DNA of 64,000 nt, from NCBI GenBank assembly GCA_046350115.1, contig JAXMAZ010000013.1, forward strand, positions 115,329 to 179,328, in the 5' to 3' direction. The notes beneath the pieces are model-generated. The model was not told the DNA's origin. It searched no databases and worked only from the letters and a program-made list of their open reading frames with translations. The stretch is from JAXMAZ01 sp046350115. Its GTDB lineage: Bacteria; Planctomycetota; Planctomycetia; Gemmatales; Gemmataceae. Position 1 is the first letter of the stretch. Every line of letters starts with the position of its first letter. Positions 1 through 8,802 of the stretch are shown one piece after another. Both the position numbers and the translations under genes were made by a program.

Positions 1-1467
1 ATCGGTGGGGCTTTGGCGACCGGCGGCGTTGCGTCCGCCCAGCCGGGTTCGAAAGGCGGTGACGACCCCGCCGAGTTCCCCCGCACCCACCCCGGCCGCG
101 GGGGACCGGTCGGCAGTCAAACCGACCGCGGCCGGCTCGTGGCCGGCTACCGCAAACCGGGCCTGGAGCCGGTGCCGGTCCACATGCCGGACGTGCCCAC
201 ATTGGACTGGAAGATGGTCGGCGGGGTGAAGGAGTTCCGCCTCACCATCGAGCCGGTCCGGCGCGAATTCCTCCCCGGCATGTCGTTCTGGACCTGGAGC
301 TTCAACGGCTCGAACCCCGGCCCGCTCATCGAGGCGGTGGCCGGCGATCGGGTGCGGTTCGTGGTCAAGAACGCCCTCCCCGAACCGACCACCGTCCACT
401 GGCACGGGTTGGAACTGCCCATCAAGTTCGACGGCGAGCCGGGGCTGTCGCAGGACCCCATCCCGCCCGGCGGCACCTTCGTGTACGAGTACGACCTGCA
501 CCAGGACGGGACGTTCTTCTACCACTCGCACGGCGCGATGCAGGAGATCATGGGGGCCAGCGGGCTGTTCGTCATCCACCCGAAGGCGGCCTACGACCCG
601 GCGGTGGACCGCGACTTCGGCCTCGTCTTCCACGAGTGGGCCGTCCTCCCGCAGAGCGACATTCCTAACTCCCTCGCGCAGGACTTCAACTTCATGACGG
701 TCAACGGCCGGTCGGGGCCGTACACCACGCCGCTCGTGTGCAAGCTGGGGGAGCGGGTCCGTGTCCGCCTGATGAACCTGTCGCCGATGAACCACCACCC
801 GATCCACCTGCACGGGCACACGTTCTGGACCACCGGGACCGAGGCGGGCCGCATCCCCGAGGGCGCGTGGGTGCCGGGGAACACGGTGCTGGTGGGGGTC
901 GGGCAGTCACGGGACGTGGAGTTCGTGGCGAACAACCCCGGCGACTGGCTGCTCCACTGCCACATCCTCCACCACATGATGAACCACATGGTCACGATGG
1001 TGCGGATGCCCGACCTGCGGGGGCAGATGACGCACGGGAGTCGGCCGCCGACCGACATCGGGCCGGCGGTCGGCCAACCCAACGGCGGGGCGGCCCTCGC
1101 ACCCGACAGCGGGCCGGGGTTGGGTGCCGGGACCGGGGCCGGGACCACCTCTGACCGGCGCGTCCTCACCGGCCCGCCGGTGGGCGAGAAGGGGTCGGAC
1201 CCCCGGTTCCAGGTGCCGGGGTTCCCGCAGGACATGATGGACATGAAGCTGATGCAGACGGCGATGATGGCGGACAAGCTGAACAAGCCGGAGACGGCCG
1301 GGATGCGGAAGAACTGGTTCCTCGGCCCGCACGGGATGATGACCGTCCTGCGGGTGCTGCCGGCCGAACTGTTCGACCGGGTGACGACGGGCGAGGGGGA
1401 CATCCCGTCGGGGGCGAGCGCCCCCGACGCGGGGCCGGGGATGCTCCCGGCGATGAAGGGCAAGTGA
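1..1467 (+). CDS. Multicopper oxidase (CopA/laccase-like), 5' end cut by window
   Basis: This is an extracytoplasmic multicopper oxidase, probably oxidising Cu(I) to the less toxic Cu(II). The reading frame is open to base 1, and its first residues (IGGALATGGVASAQ) look like the end of an export signal, so the true start lies outside the window. Numbering from a TTG at 13, the copper motifs are HWHG near residue 129, HSHG near 171, HPIHLHGH near 260 and HCHILHH near 316. They appear in the order expected for the trinuclear and type 1 copper sites. The last 130 residues are rich in Met and His (for example DMMDMKLMQTAMM), as in CopA-type oxidases. It converges with the TolC gene on the other strand with only two bases between the stops. 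The family is secure; the substrate is inferred from the surrounding copper genes. Confidence 0.93.
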   Translation: MGGALATGGVASAQPGSKGGDDPAEFPRTHPGRGGPVGSQTDRGRLVAGYRKPGLEPVPVHMPDVPTLDWKMVGGVKEFRLTIEPVRREFLPGMSFWTWSFNGSNPGPLIEAVAGDRVRFVVKNALPEPTTVHWHGLELPIKFDGEPGLSQDPIPPGGTFVYEYDLHQDGTFFYHSHGAMQEIMGASGLFVIHPKAAYDPAVDRDFGLVFHEWAVLPQSDIPNSLAQDFNFMTVNGRSGPYTTPLVCKLGERVRVRLMNLSPMNHHPIHLHGHTFWTTGTEAGRIPEGAWVPGNTVLVGVGQSRDVEFVANNPGDWLLHCHILHHMMNHMVTMVRMPDLRGQMTHGSRPPTDIGPAVGQPNGGAALAPDSGPGLGAGTGAGTTSDRRVLTGPPVGEKGSDPRFQVPGFPQDMMDMKLMQTAMMADKLNKPETAGMRKNWFLGPHGMMTVLRVLPAELFDRVTTGEGDIPSGASAPDAGPGMLPAMKGK

Positions 1468-1469
1468 GA

Positions 1470-3005
1470 TCACGGCCCCGGGTTGTCGGGCAACTCGCCG
1501 GTCTGCCCCTGGGTGCCGCGGCCCATCCCGCCGACGAGCGGCCCCTGGAGCATCGGCATCCCCATCATGTTCATCGCCGCGTTGGCCTGGGTGTTCGGCA
1601 TCTTGTTCACCCGCCCGCCCTCGCTCGGCGGGGCCAGCGGATCGCCCAGCCCGTCCGCCTCCAGCAGGCCGCACAACAGCACCTCGGCCTGCCGCACCTC
1701 CATCGCCGCCTGGAGGTGTTCGGTCGCCAGCCGGAAGTAGGTCCGCTGGGCGATCAGCACCTGGGGCCACGCCGCCCGCCGCTGCTTGAAGCTGTCCACG
1801 TACAGCTCGTAGGCCTCCTTCGCGTCCGGCAGGCTCTTCGTCCGGTAGAGCTCCTCGACCGCCTTCGCGGTCCGGTAGTTCGCCCACACCCGGGCCAGCC
1901 GCTGCTGGAGCATCAGCTCCACCCGCCCCACCTCGGCCTCGGCCCTGGCGAGCTGGGACGCCGCCGCCCGGACGTTCCCCTGGTTGCGGTCCCAGACCGG
2001 CAGCCGGACCCCGACCTGGACGTTGGCGAAGGTGTTCCGGGTGTTGGCGTCGTACTGCGCCCCGCCCCGGAGCATCAGGTCGGGGACGGGTTCCACCTTC
2101 TCGCGCGCCAGGGCGTACCGGTTCCGCTCGACGTTGGCCCGCGCGAACAGCACCTCCGGGCTGTCGGCGAGCAGGCCGGCCCGGACGGCGTCGAGGTCGA
2201 GCGGGCCGCACGCCCGGGTCACGTCTCCCGTCAGGGCGGTCGGCGGCAGGTCGGGGCGGCCGAGCAGCGCGGCCAGTTGCTGCCAGAACGCCTCGTAGCG
2301 GGCCTGCGTGTTCTGGAGGGTGACCCGCTGCTGGTCGGCCTCGATCCGGGCCTGGAGCAGGTCCGGCCGGTTGGCCGCCCCGGTGTTGATGAGCTCCTGG
2401 GTGGTCGTCACCGCGTCCTCGGCCACCTTCACCAGTTCCTTCTGGACGCGGAGCACCTCCTGGAACGCGAGCGCGCGGTAGTAGGCCATGCGGACGGAGT
2501 TGGCGACCCGCATCTGCTGGGCGAGGGCGGCGGCCTCGGCCTGCTTGACCTCCTCCCCGAACTTCGCGCCGTTGAGCCGCAGCTTGCCGGCCGTGACGAC
2601 CTGCTGGAGCAGGAACGCCCCCTGCTGGCCGGCCTTGCCCTCGTTGCCGATCTCGTCCCCCTGGTAGCCGACGATGGGGTTCGGGTAGAGCCGGGCCTGC
2701 ACCGCCCGTCCCTGTGCGGCCTCGACCTGGGCGGCGGCCTGCGCGAGCGTCGGGTTGTGGCCGAGGGCGATCCGCTCCAGGTCGGCGAGGGAGAGCGGCC
2801 CCCCGGCCGGCGGCAGGGCGGACGGCGCCGGGGTCGGCTGGGAGGCGGAGGCGGGCGTCACCGTGTCCCTGTCGGCACCGGCGGGTGGCGTCGCGACCGA
2901 CGCCAGTCCGACCGAGGCCCGCGCGGGCGGGGCGGCTGGTTTCGGGACGCTCTCGCACCCGGCGAGGGCGATCGCGGCTGGCCCCAGAAGGAGGAAGCGT
3001 CTCAT
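1470..3005 (-). CDS. TolC-family outer-membrane efflux lipoprotein
   Basis: This is a 511-residue outer-membrane channel of the TolC/CusC type, the outer part of a tripartite efflux pump. I placed the start at 3005 because the protein then begins MRRFLLLGPAAIALAGC, a lipoprotein signal with its lipobox cysteine; the frame is open further upstream but those residues look non-coding. The body has two repeated outer-membrane efflux halves with the usual alanine- and glutamine-rich long helices (HNPTLAQAAAQVEAAQGR; GVRLPVWDRNQGNV). The C-terminus is Met-rich (MNMMGMPML), which would suit copper. It is the first of two TolC proteins in the island; either could serve the CusBA pump. The upstream 230 bases (3006 to 3236) hold no gene. 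Confidence 0.92.
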   Translation of the reverse strand: MRRFLLLGPAAIALAGCESVPKPAAPPARASVGLASVATPPAGADRDTVTPASASQPTPAPSALPPAGGPLSLADLERIALGHNPTLAQAAAQVEAAQGRAVQARLYPNPIVGYQGDEIGNEGKAGQQGAFLLQQVVTAGKLRLNGAKFGEEVKQAEAAALAQQMRVANSVRMAYYRALAFQEVLRVQKELVKVAEDAVTTTQELINTGAANRPDLLQARIEADQQRVTLQNTQARYEAFWQQLAALLGRPDLPPTALTGDVTRACGPLDLDAVRAGLLADSPEVLFARANVERNRYALAREKVEPVPDLMLRGGAQYDANTRNTFANVQVGVRLPVWDRNQGNVRAAASQLARAEAEVGRVELMLQQRLARVWANYRTAKAVEELYRTKSLPDAKEAYELYVDSFKQRRAAWPQVLIAQRTYFRLATEHLQAAMEVRQAEVLLCGLLEADGLGDPLAPPSEGGRVNKMPNTQANAAMNMMGMPMLQGPLVGGMGRGTQGQTGELPDNPGP

Positions 3006-3236
3006 GCGAGCCTCGGCCGGCGCGTAGGGTGCGGTTGGACCGTCGGCAACGGTCGTGCAGAGTTCATCGACTTGGTGCGGTGCCGAGCGCAAGGAAATCG
3101 TCACAGTGGGGGTTAATCCCGACAGGGTGGGGGAGGCTGGAAAGGTGCGCGTTCGATCTGCGGCCGACCACGCCTGGTGGTGAGACCCGGTGGTGCGGAG
3201 GGGTCTCGGGGCGAGCCAGGGGCTCGCCGCCACACG

Positions 3237-3566
3237 TCACTGCGTCATCCCGTCGGACGCGCCGGTCTGCTCGTAGATCCAGGTGTGCACCCGGTCGGCG
3301 AGCTTGGCGACCAGCGGCAGGTCGTCCCGGCTGAAGCTCTCGCTCCGCTTCCAGTTGTCGCCCTCCTTGTAGAGGCGACTGAACACGACACTGTACCAGA
3401 CGCCGGACTCCCCGTGGTTGGCCCAGACGGCGGCTTTCACCCGGCCGAGGCGGACCTCGTAAGCCGGCTTGTTCCCGTTCTCCTTCTCGGCGGCCGCCGG
3501 CGGGGCAGCCGTCTGGGCTCTCGCCGCGGCGGGCTTCGGCCCCCCCGTCCGGTCACGCGCCCACAA
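3237..3566 (-). CDS. Small conserved hypothetical protein
   Basis: This is a small protein of unknown function of about 109 residues. The last 60 residues look well conserved and protein-like (VRLGRVKAAVWANHGES, then WYSVVFSRLYKEG, then SRDDLPLVAKLADRVHTW), with aromatic strands followed by an amphipathic helix. I recall proteins with this core as recurrent in planctomycete accessory regions, but I know no function. The start is uncertain: a TTG at 3566 overlaps the stop of the upstream gene by 14 bases and would allow translational coupling. The first 35 residues are alanine-rich and may not be translated. It is the last of four same-strand small genes. Confidence 0.6.
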   Translation of the reverse strand: MWARDRTGGPKPAAARAQTAAPPAAAEKENGNKPAYEVRLGRVKAAVWANHGESGVWYSVVFSRLYKEGDNWKRSESFSRDDLPLVAKLADRVHTWIYEQTGASDGMTQ

Positions 3567-3909
3567 GCAACTGCCTGTAGGAGTGGGTGGGGAAGTAGGG
3601 CGGGGGGACGAGCGGGGTGTAGCCGTCGTCGTCGGCCCGCTTGTACAGCTCGAACTCGGAGCCGTGGCAGTCCACGAACTCGGGGATGCCGTTCGGCCCG
3701 AGGAACAGCTCCCGCCGGGCCGGGTCGTACAGGTACAGGCTCGCGTTCCGCACCCGCCCGCCTGGGAGGACGGTGAGCAGCTCGGCCACGATCCCGAACC
3801 CGAACGGGCCGGTCTGGCGGTCCTGCCCGCGGACGGGCTGGTACGGCTCGCGCAGTCGCACGATGTCTGCCACTGCCACGACGGGCAGCGGCGGGTCTTC
3901 GCCGGACAT
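3553..3909 (-). CDS. Hypothetical protein, 118 residues
   Basis: I do not recognise this family. The start is well supported: AAAGGAGG lies six bases upstream of the ATG at 3909. The sequence has no signal peptide or membrane segment and mixes strand-like and polar stretches (RNASLYLYDPARRELFLG, FVDCHGSEFELYKR). The acid-rich linkers and single cysteines suggest a small soluble domain. It lies third in a same-strand run of four small genes (4737 down to 3237) with strong ribosome binding sites, and overlaps the start of the next. A role shared with the DUF1419-like neighbour is possible but unproven. Confidence 0.6.
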   Translation of the reverse strand: MSGEDPPLPVVAVADIVRLREPYQPVRGQDRQTGPFGFGIVAELLTVLPGGRVRNASLYLYDPARRELFLGPNGIPEFVDCHGSEFELYKRADDDGYTPLVPPPYFPTHSYRQLLVGA

Positions 3910-4042
3910 GACAACCTCCTTTGTTCAACCTGGTGATGCACCACCGGGTCCGGCTCGTCGACGCCGTCGGCGACCGGGACGTGGTGGCGGGGGAAGTGGG
4001 TGAGAGGCCGGTGACGCGAGAACCGCCTCTCGTGGTGTGTGG

Positions 4043-4399
4043 CTACGCGCAGTGCCCGCACCGCCCGTGAGTAGCGGGGGGTTCGAGCCGCATGGTGAGC
4101 GGCCGGGCGTCGGCGTCGATCTCGCCGGCGAGGGTCCGCCGGATGTAGTCCGCGGCCTTCGCCCGATCGCACCAGCCGAAGGTGATGCTCTCGACCTGGA
4201 CGGCCGGGCCGTCGTCGGTCGGGGCGCGCACCACCGCGTACTCCTGGGCGCCGTCCTCACTCGTCGAGTCGTTCAGGAACAGGTAGTCGAGCAGCCGGAA
4301 GGCGGTGCACAGCGTCCAGGTGTGGGCGGTGAGCTTCTCCGCCAGCTCGTCGGCCGTCTCGACCGGGTACACGCAGAAGGTTCGTCGGCCGTGCATCAT
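4043..4399 (-). CDS. Hypothetical protein, 118 residues
   Basis: The function is unknown. The start at 4399 has a near-ideal GAGGAGG six bases upstream and lies only 11 bases after the stop of the DUF1419-like gene, so the two are probably co-transcribed. The protein starts MMHGRRTFCVYPVETADELA and has strand-helix patterning consistent with a small alpha/beta domain. It ends in a short HxRCGHCA tail with two cysteines and two histidines that could bind a metal. The frame is open well upstream of 4399, but that part is arginine/proline-rich shadow sequence. No signal peptide is visible. Confidence 0.6.
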   Translation of the reverse strand: MMHGRRTFCVYPVETADELAEKLTAHTWTLCTAFRLLDYLFLNDSTSEDGAQEYAVVRAPTDDGPAVQVESITFGWCDRAKAADYIRRTLAGEIDADARPLTMRLEPPATHGRCGHCA

Positions 4400-4410
4400 G
4401 ACCGGCCTCC

Positions 4411-4737
4411 TCAACCCGAGGAGAGGCTGATGCCGGCGAGCCGACAGAACGTGGCGTTCTCCTCCTCGGAGAGCTGGCGGCAGAACCACCCGCCGCCGGA
4501 CTGCCAGAACAGCCGCAGGTGGTCGGCCCCCTCGCCGAAGGCGAAGACGGACCGCGAGCCCAACCACCGCGGCGGGAGGACGTCGAGGAAGTAGTCGAAC
4601 GTCTCCTCGTCCACCGCGCAGACGCGGCCGGGCTGGCCGGTCCGCTCGATCATCTCCTTCCACGGCTCGCCGGGCGGCCGCGGGACGACGCGTCCCGCCT
4701 TCATCTGGTTCACGAACTCGGCGAACGTCGTAGCCAT
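4411..4737 (-). CDS. DUF1419-like protein
   Basis: This 108-residue soluble protein resembles DUF1419, a family I know from plasmids and accessory regions of proteobacteria; its function is unknown. The pattern that suggests this is a WKEMIERTG segment, then CAVDEETFDYFLDVLPP, then an FAFGEGADHLRLFW strand and a GGGWFCRQLS strand. The family assignment rests on remembered pattern only. It is the first gene of a four-gene minus-strand run. Its presence fits a plasmid- or island-derived origin for this part of the copper region. A profile search against DUF1419 would settle the call. Confidence 0.6.
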   Translation of the reverse strand: MATTFAEFVNQMKAGRVVPRPPGEPWKEMIERTGQPGRVCAVDEETFDYFLDVLPPRWLGSRSVFAFGEGADHLRLFWQSGGGWFCRQLSEEENATFCRLAGISLSSG

Positions 4738-4994
4738 CGTGGGGTGCTCCTGGGGCGGTCGGAGCGAACCGTGTGTGCGTCACCGGCCGCCCGCTGGGCG
4801 GCAGCGGGCGGGGGTGAGGGGTCGTCTACCCGATGGCAGGTGAGAGAGTCGGATCGCAAGTTAAGGGCGTCGAGGAGCCGGCACAACGCTTTGCAGCGCG
4901 GGTGTCGAAAAAGAGTCGGGACTGATCCGCCGCTGATAACAGCGGGACGGTGTCGGGTCCGACCGGACCCTCCCCAAAGGTCTTCCCCGTCGCT

Positions 4995-5058
4995 GTGTGG
5001 GTCTGCCGGGTCGAGGGTGCTCACGGGGACGGCACCGCTCGACGCGGCAGACCCATAC
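4995..5058. repeat. Imperfect 21-bp inverted repeat in a gene-free stretch
   Basis: Between the DUF1419-like gene and the DMT transporter (4738 to 5234) I see no convincing gene. The clearest structure is an inverted repeat: bases 4995 to 5015 (core TGGGTCTGCC) pair with 5038 to 5058 with two mismatches across a 22-base loop. A shorter palindrome (GGTCCGACCGGACC) lies about 30 bases to the left. The arms could be a transcript hairpin behind the transporter, or the remains of a small mobile repeat. Confidence 0.55.
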
Positions 5059-5234
5059 GGCGGCGGGGCGCAGGCCGCTTTCAGCGGTCATCCTTCGAGC
5101 TGGCGGGGTGTCCGGTGAGAGGGTGCTCGGTTGGTCATCGCCGTCGGACGTGGGCGGTCGATCTCCCCCGCGCTCGTGGGGCGGGCGCTTCCCGCGTTCA
5201 CTCGTGTTCGCCTCGCCGCCTGCGGGTGAGCGGC

Positions 5235-6299
5235 TCAGTGCTTGTGCCGGTGGTGGAGGTCCGGGTAGTGCGGGTGCGAGTGCCGCATCGGGGCGTGGCG
5301 GTGGGGGTGGCTGTGCGGTTCGCCCGGCGGGTCGTCCGGTCCGTGTTCGTGTTGGTGATGCTCGTCGTGCGCGTGCAGGTGTTCGTGGAACATCTCTTCG
5401 TGCTCGTGTTCGTGGTCGTGGCGTTCGGTCACGTGCAGCCAGACGCCGACGGCCATCAGCGCGGCTGCGGCGAGGAAGGCGGGCGTCGGCCGGTCGCCGA
5501 GGAGTGCCAGCGAGACCGCCGCGCCGACGAACGGGGCGATGGAGAAGTACGCCCCGGTCCGTGCCGTGCCGAGGGTGCGGAGGGCGAGCACGAACAGCGT
5601 CAGGCTGACACCGTACCCGCCGAGGCCGACGACGGCGGCGGCGACTGCGGTGGGAACCGTCGGAAGTTCCGCGCCGCGGGCGAGCGCCACGCCGAGGTTC
5701 ACCACCCCGGCGACGAGGCCTTTCAGCATGGCGATCTGGGTGGGGTCGCCGCCGGAGACCTTGCGGGTGAGGTTGTTGTCGACGGCCCAGGCGAGGCAGG
5801 CCGCGGCGATGGCGAATGAACCCCACGGCGGCCCCGCCTCGGGTCGCCCTTCCCAGGACAGGAGGAGACCGCCGGCGGTGATGGCGGCCATGCCCAGGGC
5901 GATGCGGCGGTCGAAGTTTTCGCGGAACACGAACCAGGCGAGGAGGGCGGTGAGCACGCCCTCGAGGTTGAGCAACAGGGCGGAGGTGGCCGCCGGGGAG
6001 AGGGTGAGCCCGACCATGAGCAGGGCCGGGCCGAGCACGCCCCCGAAGAACACCGCGCCGGCGAGCCACGGCATGTCGGGACGGCGGAGCGGGGCCTCGG
6101 CCGCACGGGCCGGCCGGACCCGCCGCCAGGCGAACAGTCCGAGGCCGGAGCCGAGGTAGAGCAAGCCGGCCAGCAGCACTGGGTCGGTGCGGCCGACGAG
6201 CAGTTTGGCGAGCGGGGTGCTCAGCCCGAACAGGGTGGCCGCGGCGAGGGCGTAGGCGATGCCGCTAGTTGGTGTTCGGGTGGGGTCGGTCACGGGCAA
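5235..6299 (-). CDS. EamA/DMT-family transporter with histidine-rich C-terminal tail
   Basis: This is a 354-residue inner-membrane transporter of the drug/metabolite (EamA) superfamily. It has two five-helix halves, visible as alternating hydrophobic segments from residue 12 (YALAAATLFGLSTPLAKLL) to about 290. The last 65 residues are extremely His-rich (HDHEHEHEEMFHEHLHAHDE and further), a pattern typical of metal-binding tails or loops on transporters. The family normally exports metabolites or amino acids, so metal transport or metal sensing here is inferred from the tail and the copper neighbourhood. The start at 6299 gives a normal N-terminus. Downstream (4738 to 5234) is gene-free. Confidence 0.88.
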   Translation of the reverse strand: MPVTDPTRTPTSGIAYALAAATLFGLSTPLAKLLVGRTDPVLLAGLLYLGSGLGLFAWRRVRPARAAEAPLRRPDMPWLAGAVFFGGVLGPALLMVGLTLSPAATSALLLNLEGVLTALLAWFVFRENFDRRIALGMAAITAGGLLLSWEGRPEAGPPWGSFAIAAACLAWAVDNNLTRKVSGGDPTQIAMLKGLVAGVVNLGVALARGAELPTVPTAVAAAVVGLGGYGVSLTLFVLALRTLGTARTGAYFSIAPFVGAAVSLALLGDRPTPAFLAAAALMAVGVWLHVTERHDHEHEHEEMFHEHLHAHDEHHQHEHGPDDPPGEPHSHPHRHAPMRHSHPHYPDLHHRHKH

Positions 6300-6370
6300 A
6301 CGCCTCGTGTGTCGAGGGCGGCTGACGTGAGTCGTCGGCCGCTCGTGTCGTCCCGGTTAGCGTACGGCGG

Positions 6371-6601
6371 CTACTGCGGCATCTCGTGCTCGCCGGTCCG
6401 CATGACGCCCTTCGGCATCCGTGTGGTGCCGGGCTTCTTCGCCGGCTCATCGGTCGCGGGCGGGGTCTGCATCTCGTGCGGGCCGCTGCTCATGCCGGAC
6501 TTCTGCATCGTGTACGTGTCCCGCTTCTCGGCCGTGGTGCTGGTGCAGCCGACGGCACAGGACAGCAAGACGATTGCGGTGGCGGTGAGTGGGTACTTCA
6601 T
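6371..6601 (-). CDS. Small lipoprotein, Met-rich
   Basis: This is a 76-residue predicted lipoprotein of unknown function. I chose the ATG at 6601 (MKYPLTATAIVLLSCAVGC) because GGAGG sits nine bases before it; the in-frame ATG at 6610 directly abuts that site. After the lipobox cysteine the mature part is short, polar and rich in Met and Pro (YTMQKSGMSSGPHEMQ, then GVMRTGEHEMPQ), with repeated HEM triplets. Met/His clusters in small copper-island lipoproteins suggest periplasmic copper binding, which is inference. It diverges from the second TolC gene; the 306 bases between them hold both promoters but no obvious gene. Confidence 0.65.
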   Translation of the reverse strand: MKYPLTATAIVLLSCAVGCTSTTAEKRDTYTMQKSGMSSGPHEMQTPPATDEPAKKPGTTRMPKGVMRTGEHEMPQ

Positions 6602-6907
6602 CGAGCGCATCCTCCATCTCGGGCGTTGAGCGACCTCCTGTCGGGTCGGCTCGGTCGGACTATGGCACAGCCCTCGGCCGGCACGCCATCGGGTCGTCAT
6701 ACGGCACGGCGGTCGCAACTTTACAACCCCGACCGCGGCGGGTAGGTGTCGGCCGCAGGGCCAAGAGAGTTGAGCCGGTGCGGGGCCGTCGGATCGATCC
6801 GCCGAGCAACTCCCGTCAGCCCCCGCAAAGGCGGCAGTTTCGCTACACAACCCGGCCGCCGTGTACCGATGAATCACGGGCGCGGTCCGCGCCGTAGGAG
6901 GGGGGAG

Positions 6908-8344
6908 ATGCGACAGCTCAGACCAGCGTCACTTGCCGCCGCCGCGCTCCTCGCGGCCGGCTGCGCCACTCCGCCACACCCGCCCCCGGTCTCCGTCCTC
7001 CCGCCGGTCGCCCCCGACAAACCGCGGGCGTCGGTCGAGTCGCCGGTGAAACAGGCGGCGTTCGCCCAGGCACCGGCCCCGACCGCGCAGACCTCCACGG
7101 CACCGCCGACCGCGGTCGCCCCCGCCGCCGCTGCTCCGAAGGATTTCGGCCGCGAGCGCGCCGCCGACGCGGTGGTCGCCGAGGTGCTGGCCCAGAACCC
7201 TACGGTCGCGCAGATGGCGGCCGCGGTGCAGGTGGCGCAGGCCCGGTACCCGCAGGTGACCTCGCTCGACGACCCGGTGTTCAGCTCGTGGGTGGCCCCG
7301 GCGAGCCTCGGGTCGAACAAGGTGAACGACTCGGCCCGGTTCGAGGTGAGCCAGAAGTTCTCGCTGTTCGGCAAGCGGGCGCAGCGGGGCGAGGTGGCCC
7401 AGGCGCAGGCGACGGCCGCCGGGCACGACCTGGAGGACACCAAGCTGCAACTGGTGGAGAGCGCCAAGACGGCGTACGCCGACTACTTCCTGGCCGAGCG
7501 GGCGCTGGAGGTGAACGTCGACGGGCGGAAGCTGCTCGAGGAGTTCAAGGGGAACGCCGAGACGCGGTACAAGACCGGGCAGACGCCGCAGCAGGACGTG
7601 CTCCAGGCGGACGTCGAACTCGGGCGGCAGAGCGAGCAGCGGCTCGCGCTCGAGCGGTCGCGGGCGGTGGCCGTCGCCCGGCTGAACACGCTCATGAACC
7701 GCCCGCCGGACGCGCCACTGCCGCCCCCGGCGAAAGAGGCGGGGCCGAAGGCCGCCCTGCCGGAGGCGAAGGCGCTCCGCGAGTTGGCCGTCGCCCGCCG
7801 GCCTGACCTGCAGGCGCTCGCCGCGCGGGTGGCGGCCGACGCGGCGTCGGTCGGGGTGGCGGAGAAGGAGTACTACCCGGACGTCGAGGCGATGGCGGCC
7901 TACGACTCGTTCTGGCCGGCGGCCGACGACCAGCAGCGGCTGCGGCCGCAGGTGGGCGTGCGGATGAACCTGCCGCTCCGCCTGGAGCGGCGGCGGGGGG
8001 CGGTGTCGGAGGCGGTCGCCCAGCTCGCGCAGCGACGGGCGCAGCTCGCCCAGCAGCAGAACCAGGTGGCGTTCGACGTGCAGCAGGCGTACGAGCAGGT
8101 GCGGGAGAGCGAGCAGGCGGTGAAGCTGTACGCGGAGAAGATCCTGCCGGCCGCCCGGGAGAACGTGAAGTCCGCCCAGGCCGGGTACGTGACCGGGAAG
8201 ATCCCGTTCCTCACCCTGGTCGAGGCGCAGCGGAGCCTGGTGGACCTCCGTGACCGGTCGTACCTGGCGGCGGCCGACTACGAGCGGCGGCGGGCGACGC
8301 TGGAGCGGGTCGTCGGCGGCCCGCTCCAGTCGCCGGTCAAGTAG
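6908..8344 (+). CDS. TolC-family outer-membrane efflux lipoprotein (second copy)
   Basis: This is a 478-residue outer-membrane factor for tripartite metal efflux. The start at 6908 is fixed by an AGGAGGGG ribosome site and gives a lipoprotein signal (LAAAALLAAGC). A long Pro/Ala linker (about residues 25 to 75) precedes two efflux-protein repeats with long helices (SQKFSLFGKRAQRGEV; GVRMNLPLRLERRRGAV). It converges with the DUF6370-like gene at the end of the cusBFA run, six bases apart. Because it faces the RND pump directly, it is the more likely partner of CusBA. It is only moderately similar to the TolC at 1.5 to 3 kb by eye, so this is not a recent duplication. Confidence 0.92.
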   Translation: MRQLRPASLAAAALLAAGCATPPHPPPVSVLPPVAPDKPRASVESPVKQAAFAQAPAPTAQTSTAPPTAVAPAAAAPKDFGRERAADAVVAEVLAQNPTVAQMAAAVQVAQARYPQVTSLDDPVFSSWVAPASLGSNKVNDSARFEVSQKFSLFGKRAQRGEVAQAQATAAGHDLEDTKLQLVESAKTAYADYFLAERALEVNVDGRKLLEEFKGNAETRYKTGQTPQQDVLQADVELGRQSEQRLALERSRAVAVARLNTLMNRPPDAPLPPPAKEAGPKAALPEAKALRELAVARRPDLQALAARVAADAASVGVAEKEYYPDVEAMAAYDSFWPAADDQQRLRPQVGVRMNLPLRLERRRGAVSEAVAQLAQRRAQLAQQQNQVAFDVQQAYEQVRESEQAVKLYAEKILPAARENVKSAQAGYVTGKIPFLTLVEAQRSLVDLRDRSYLAAADYERRRATLERVVGGPLQSPVK

Positions 8345-8350
8345 CGCGGG

Positions 8351-8698
8351 TCACTTCTTGGTCTCGACCTTGCTCGGCTTGACCGTCTTCTTGCCGTCCT
8401 TCTCGGTGAGGGTGCCGGTGACGGTCACGCCCGTCTTCTCGCTGCCGCCGCACTCGTGGTAGTCCTCGCCGTTGCCCTTGTCGTCGAGCAGGTAGGTGAC
8501 GGTCTTCCCGCCCTCCTCCACCTGCAGGGCGTTCACGCACTTCTTCACCCCGTCCATCTTCAGCTTGCACTTGGCGCACATGAGCGTGCCGGTCAGCTTC
8601 ACCTCCTTGTCGGCCGGCTTCTGGGCCGGCTTGTCGTCGGCGAACGTCGCCGGGGCGAGGAGCGCCAGGGCGGCGAGCAGGAGCGTCGAGCGGATCAT
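8351..8698 (-). CDS. Secreted small Cys-containing protein, DUF6370-like
   Basis: This is a 115-residue exported protein. Starting at 8698 gives a clean cleavable signal (MIRSTLLLAALALLAPATFA) preceded by GGAGAG. The mature part holds a CxxC pair (LMCAKCKLKMDGVKKC) and a later HECGG, so at least four cysteines and a histidine are available for metal. Similar small proteins, which I remember under the name DUF6370, are common in planctomycetes. The function is unknown; a copper or zinc ribbon-like role is inferred. It is the last gene of the CusB-CusF-CusA run, 104 bases after cusA. Confidence 0.7.
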   Translation of the reverse strand: MIRSTLLLAALALLAPATFADDKPAQKPADKEVKLTGTLMCAKCKLKMDGVKKCVNALQVEEGGKTVTYLLDDKGNGEDYHECGGSEKTGVTVTGTLTEKDGKKTVKPSKVETKK

Positions 8699-8802
8699 GG
8701 GAACTCTCCGTGGGGAACAGCGGGGGCTTTGTCCGGCCACCCCGCGAGGCCTGAACCGCGGCGCTGGCCGCGGGTGAGACCGGGAACATCCCGGCGGTTC
8801 GG

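Noticed and set aside
907..2958. Long minus-strand open frame
   Set aside because: Arginine/proline/glycine-rich shadow of the multicopper oxidase and TolC genes in another frame; no domain or ribosome site.
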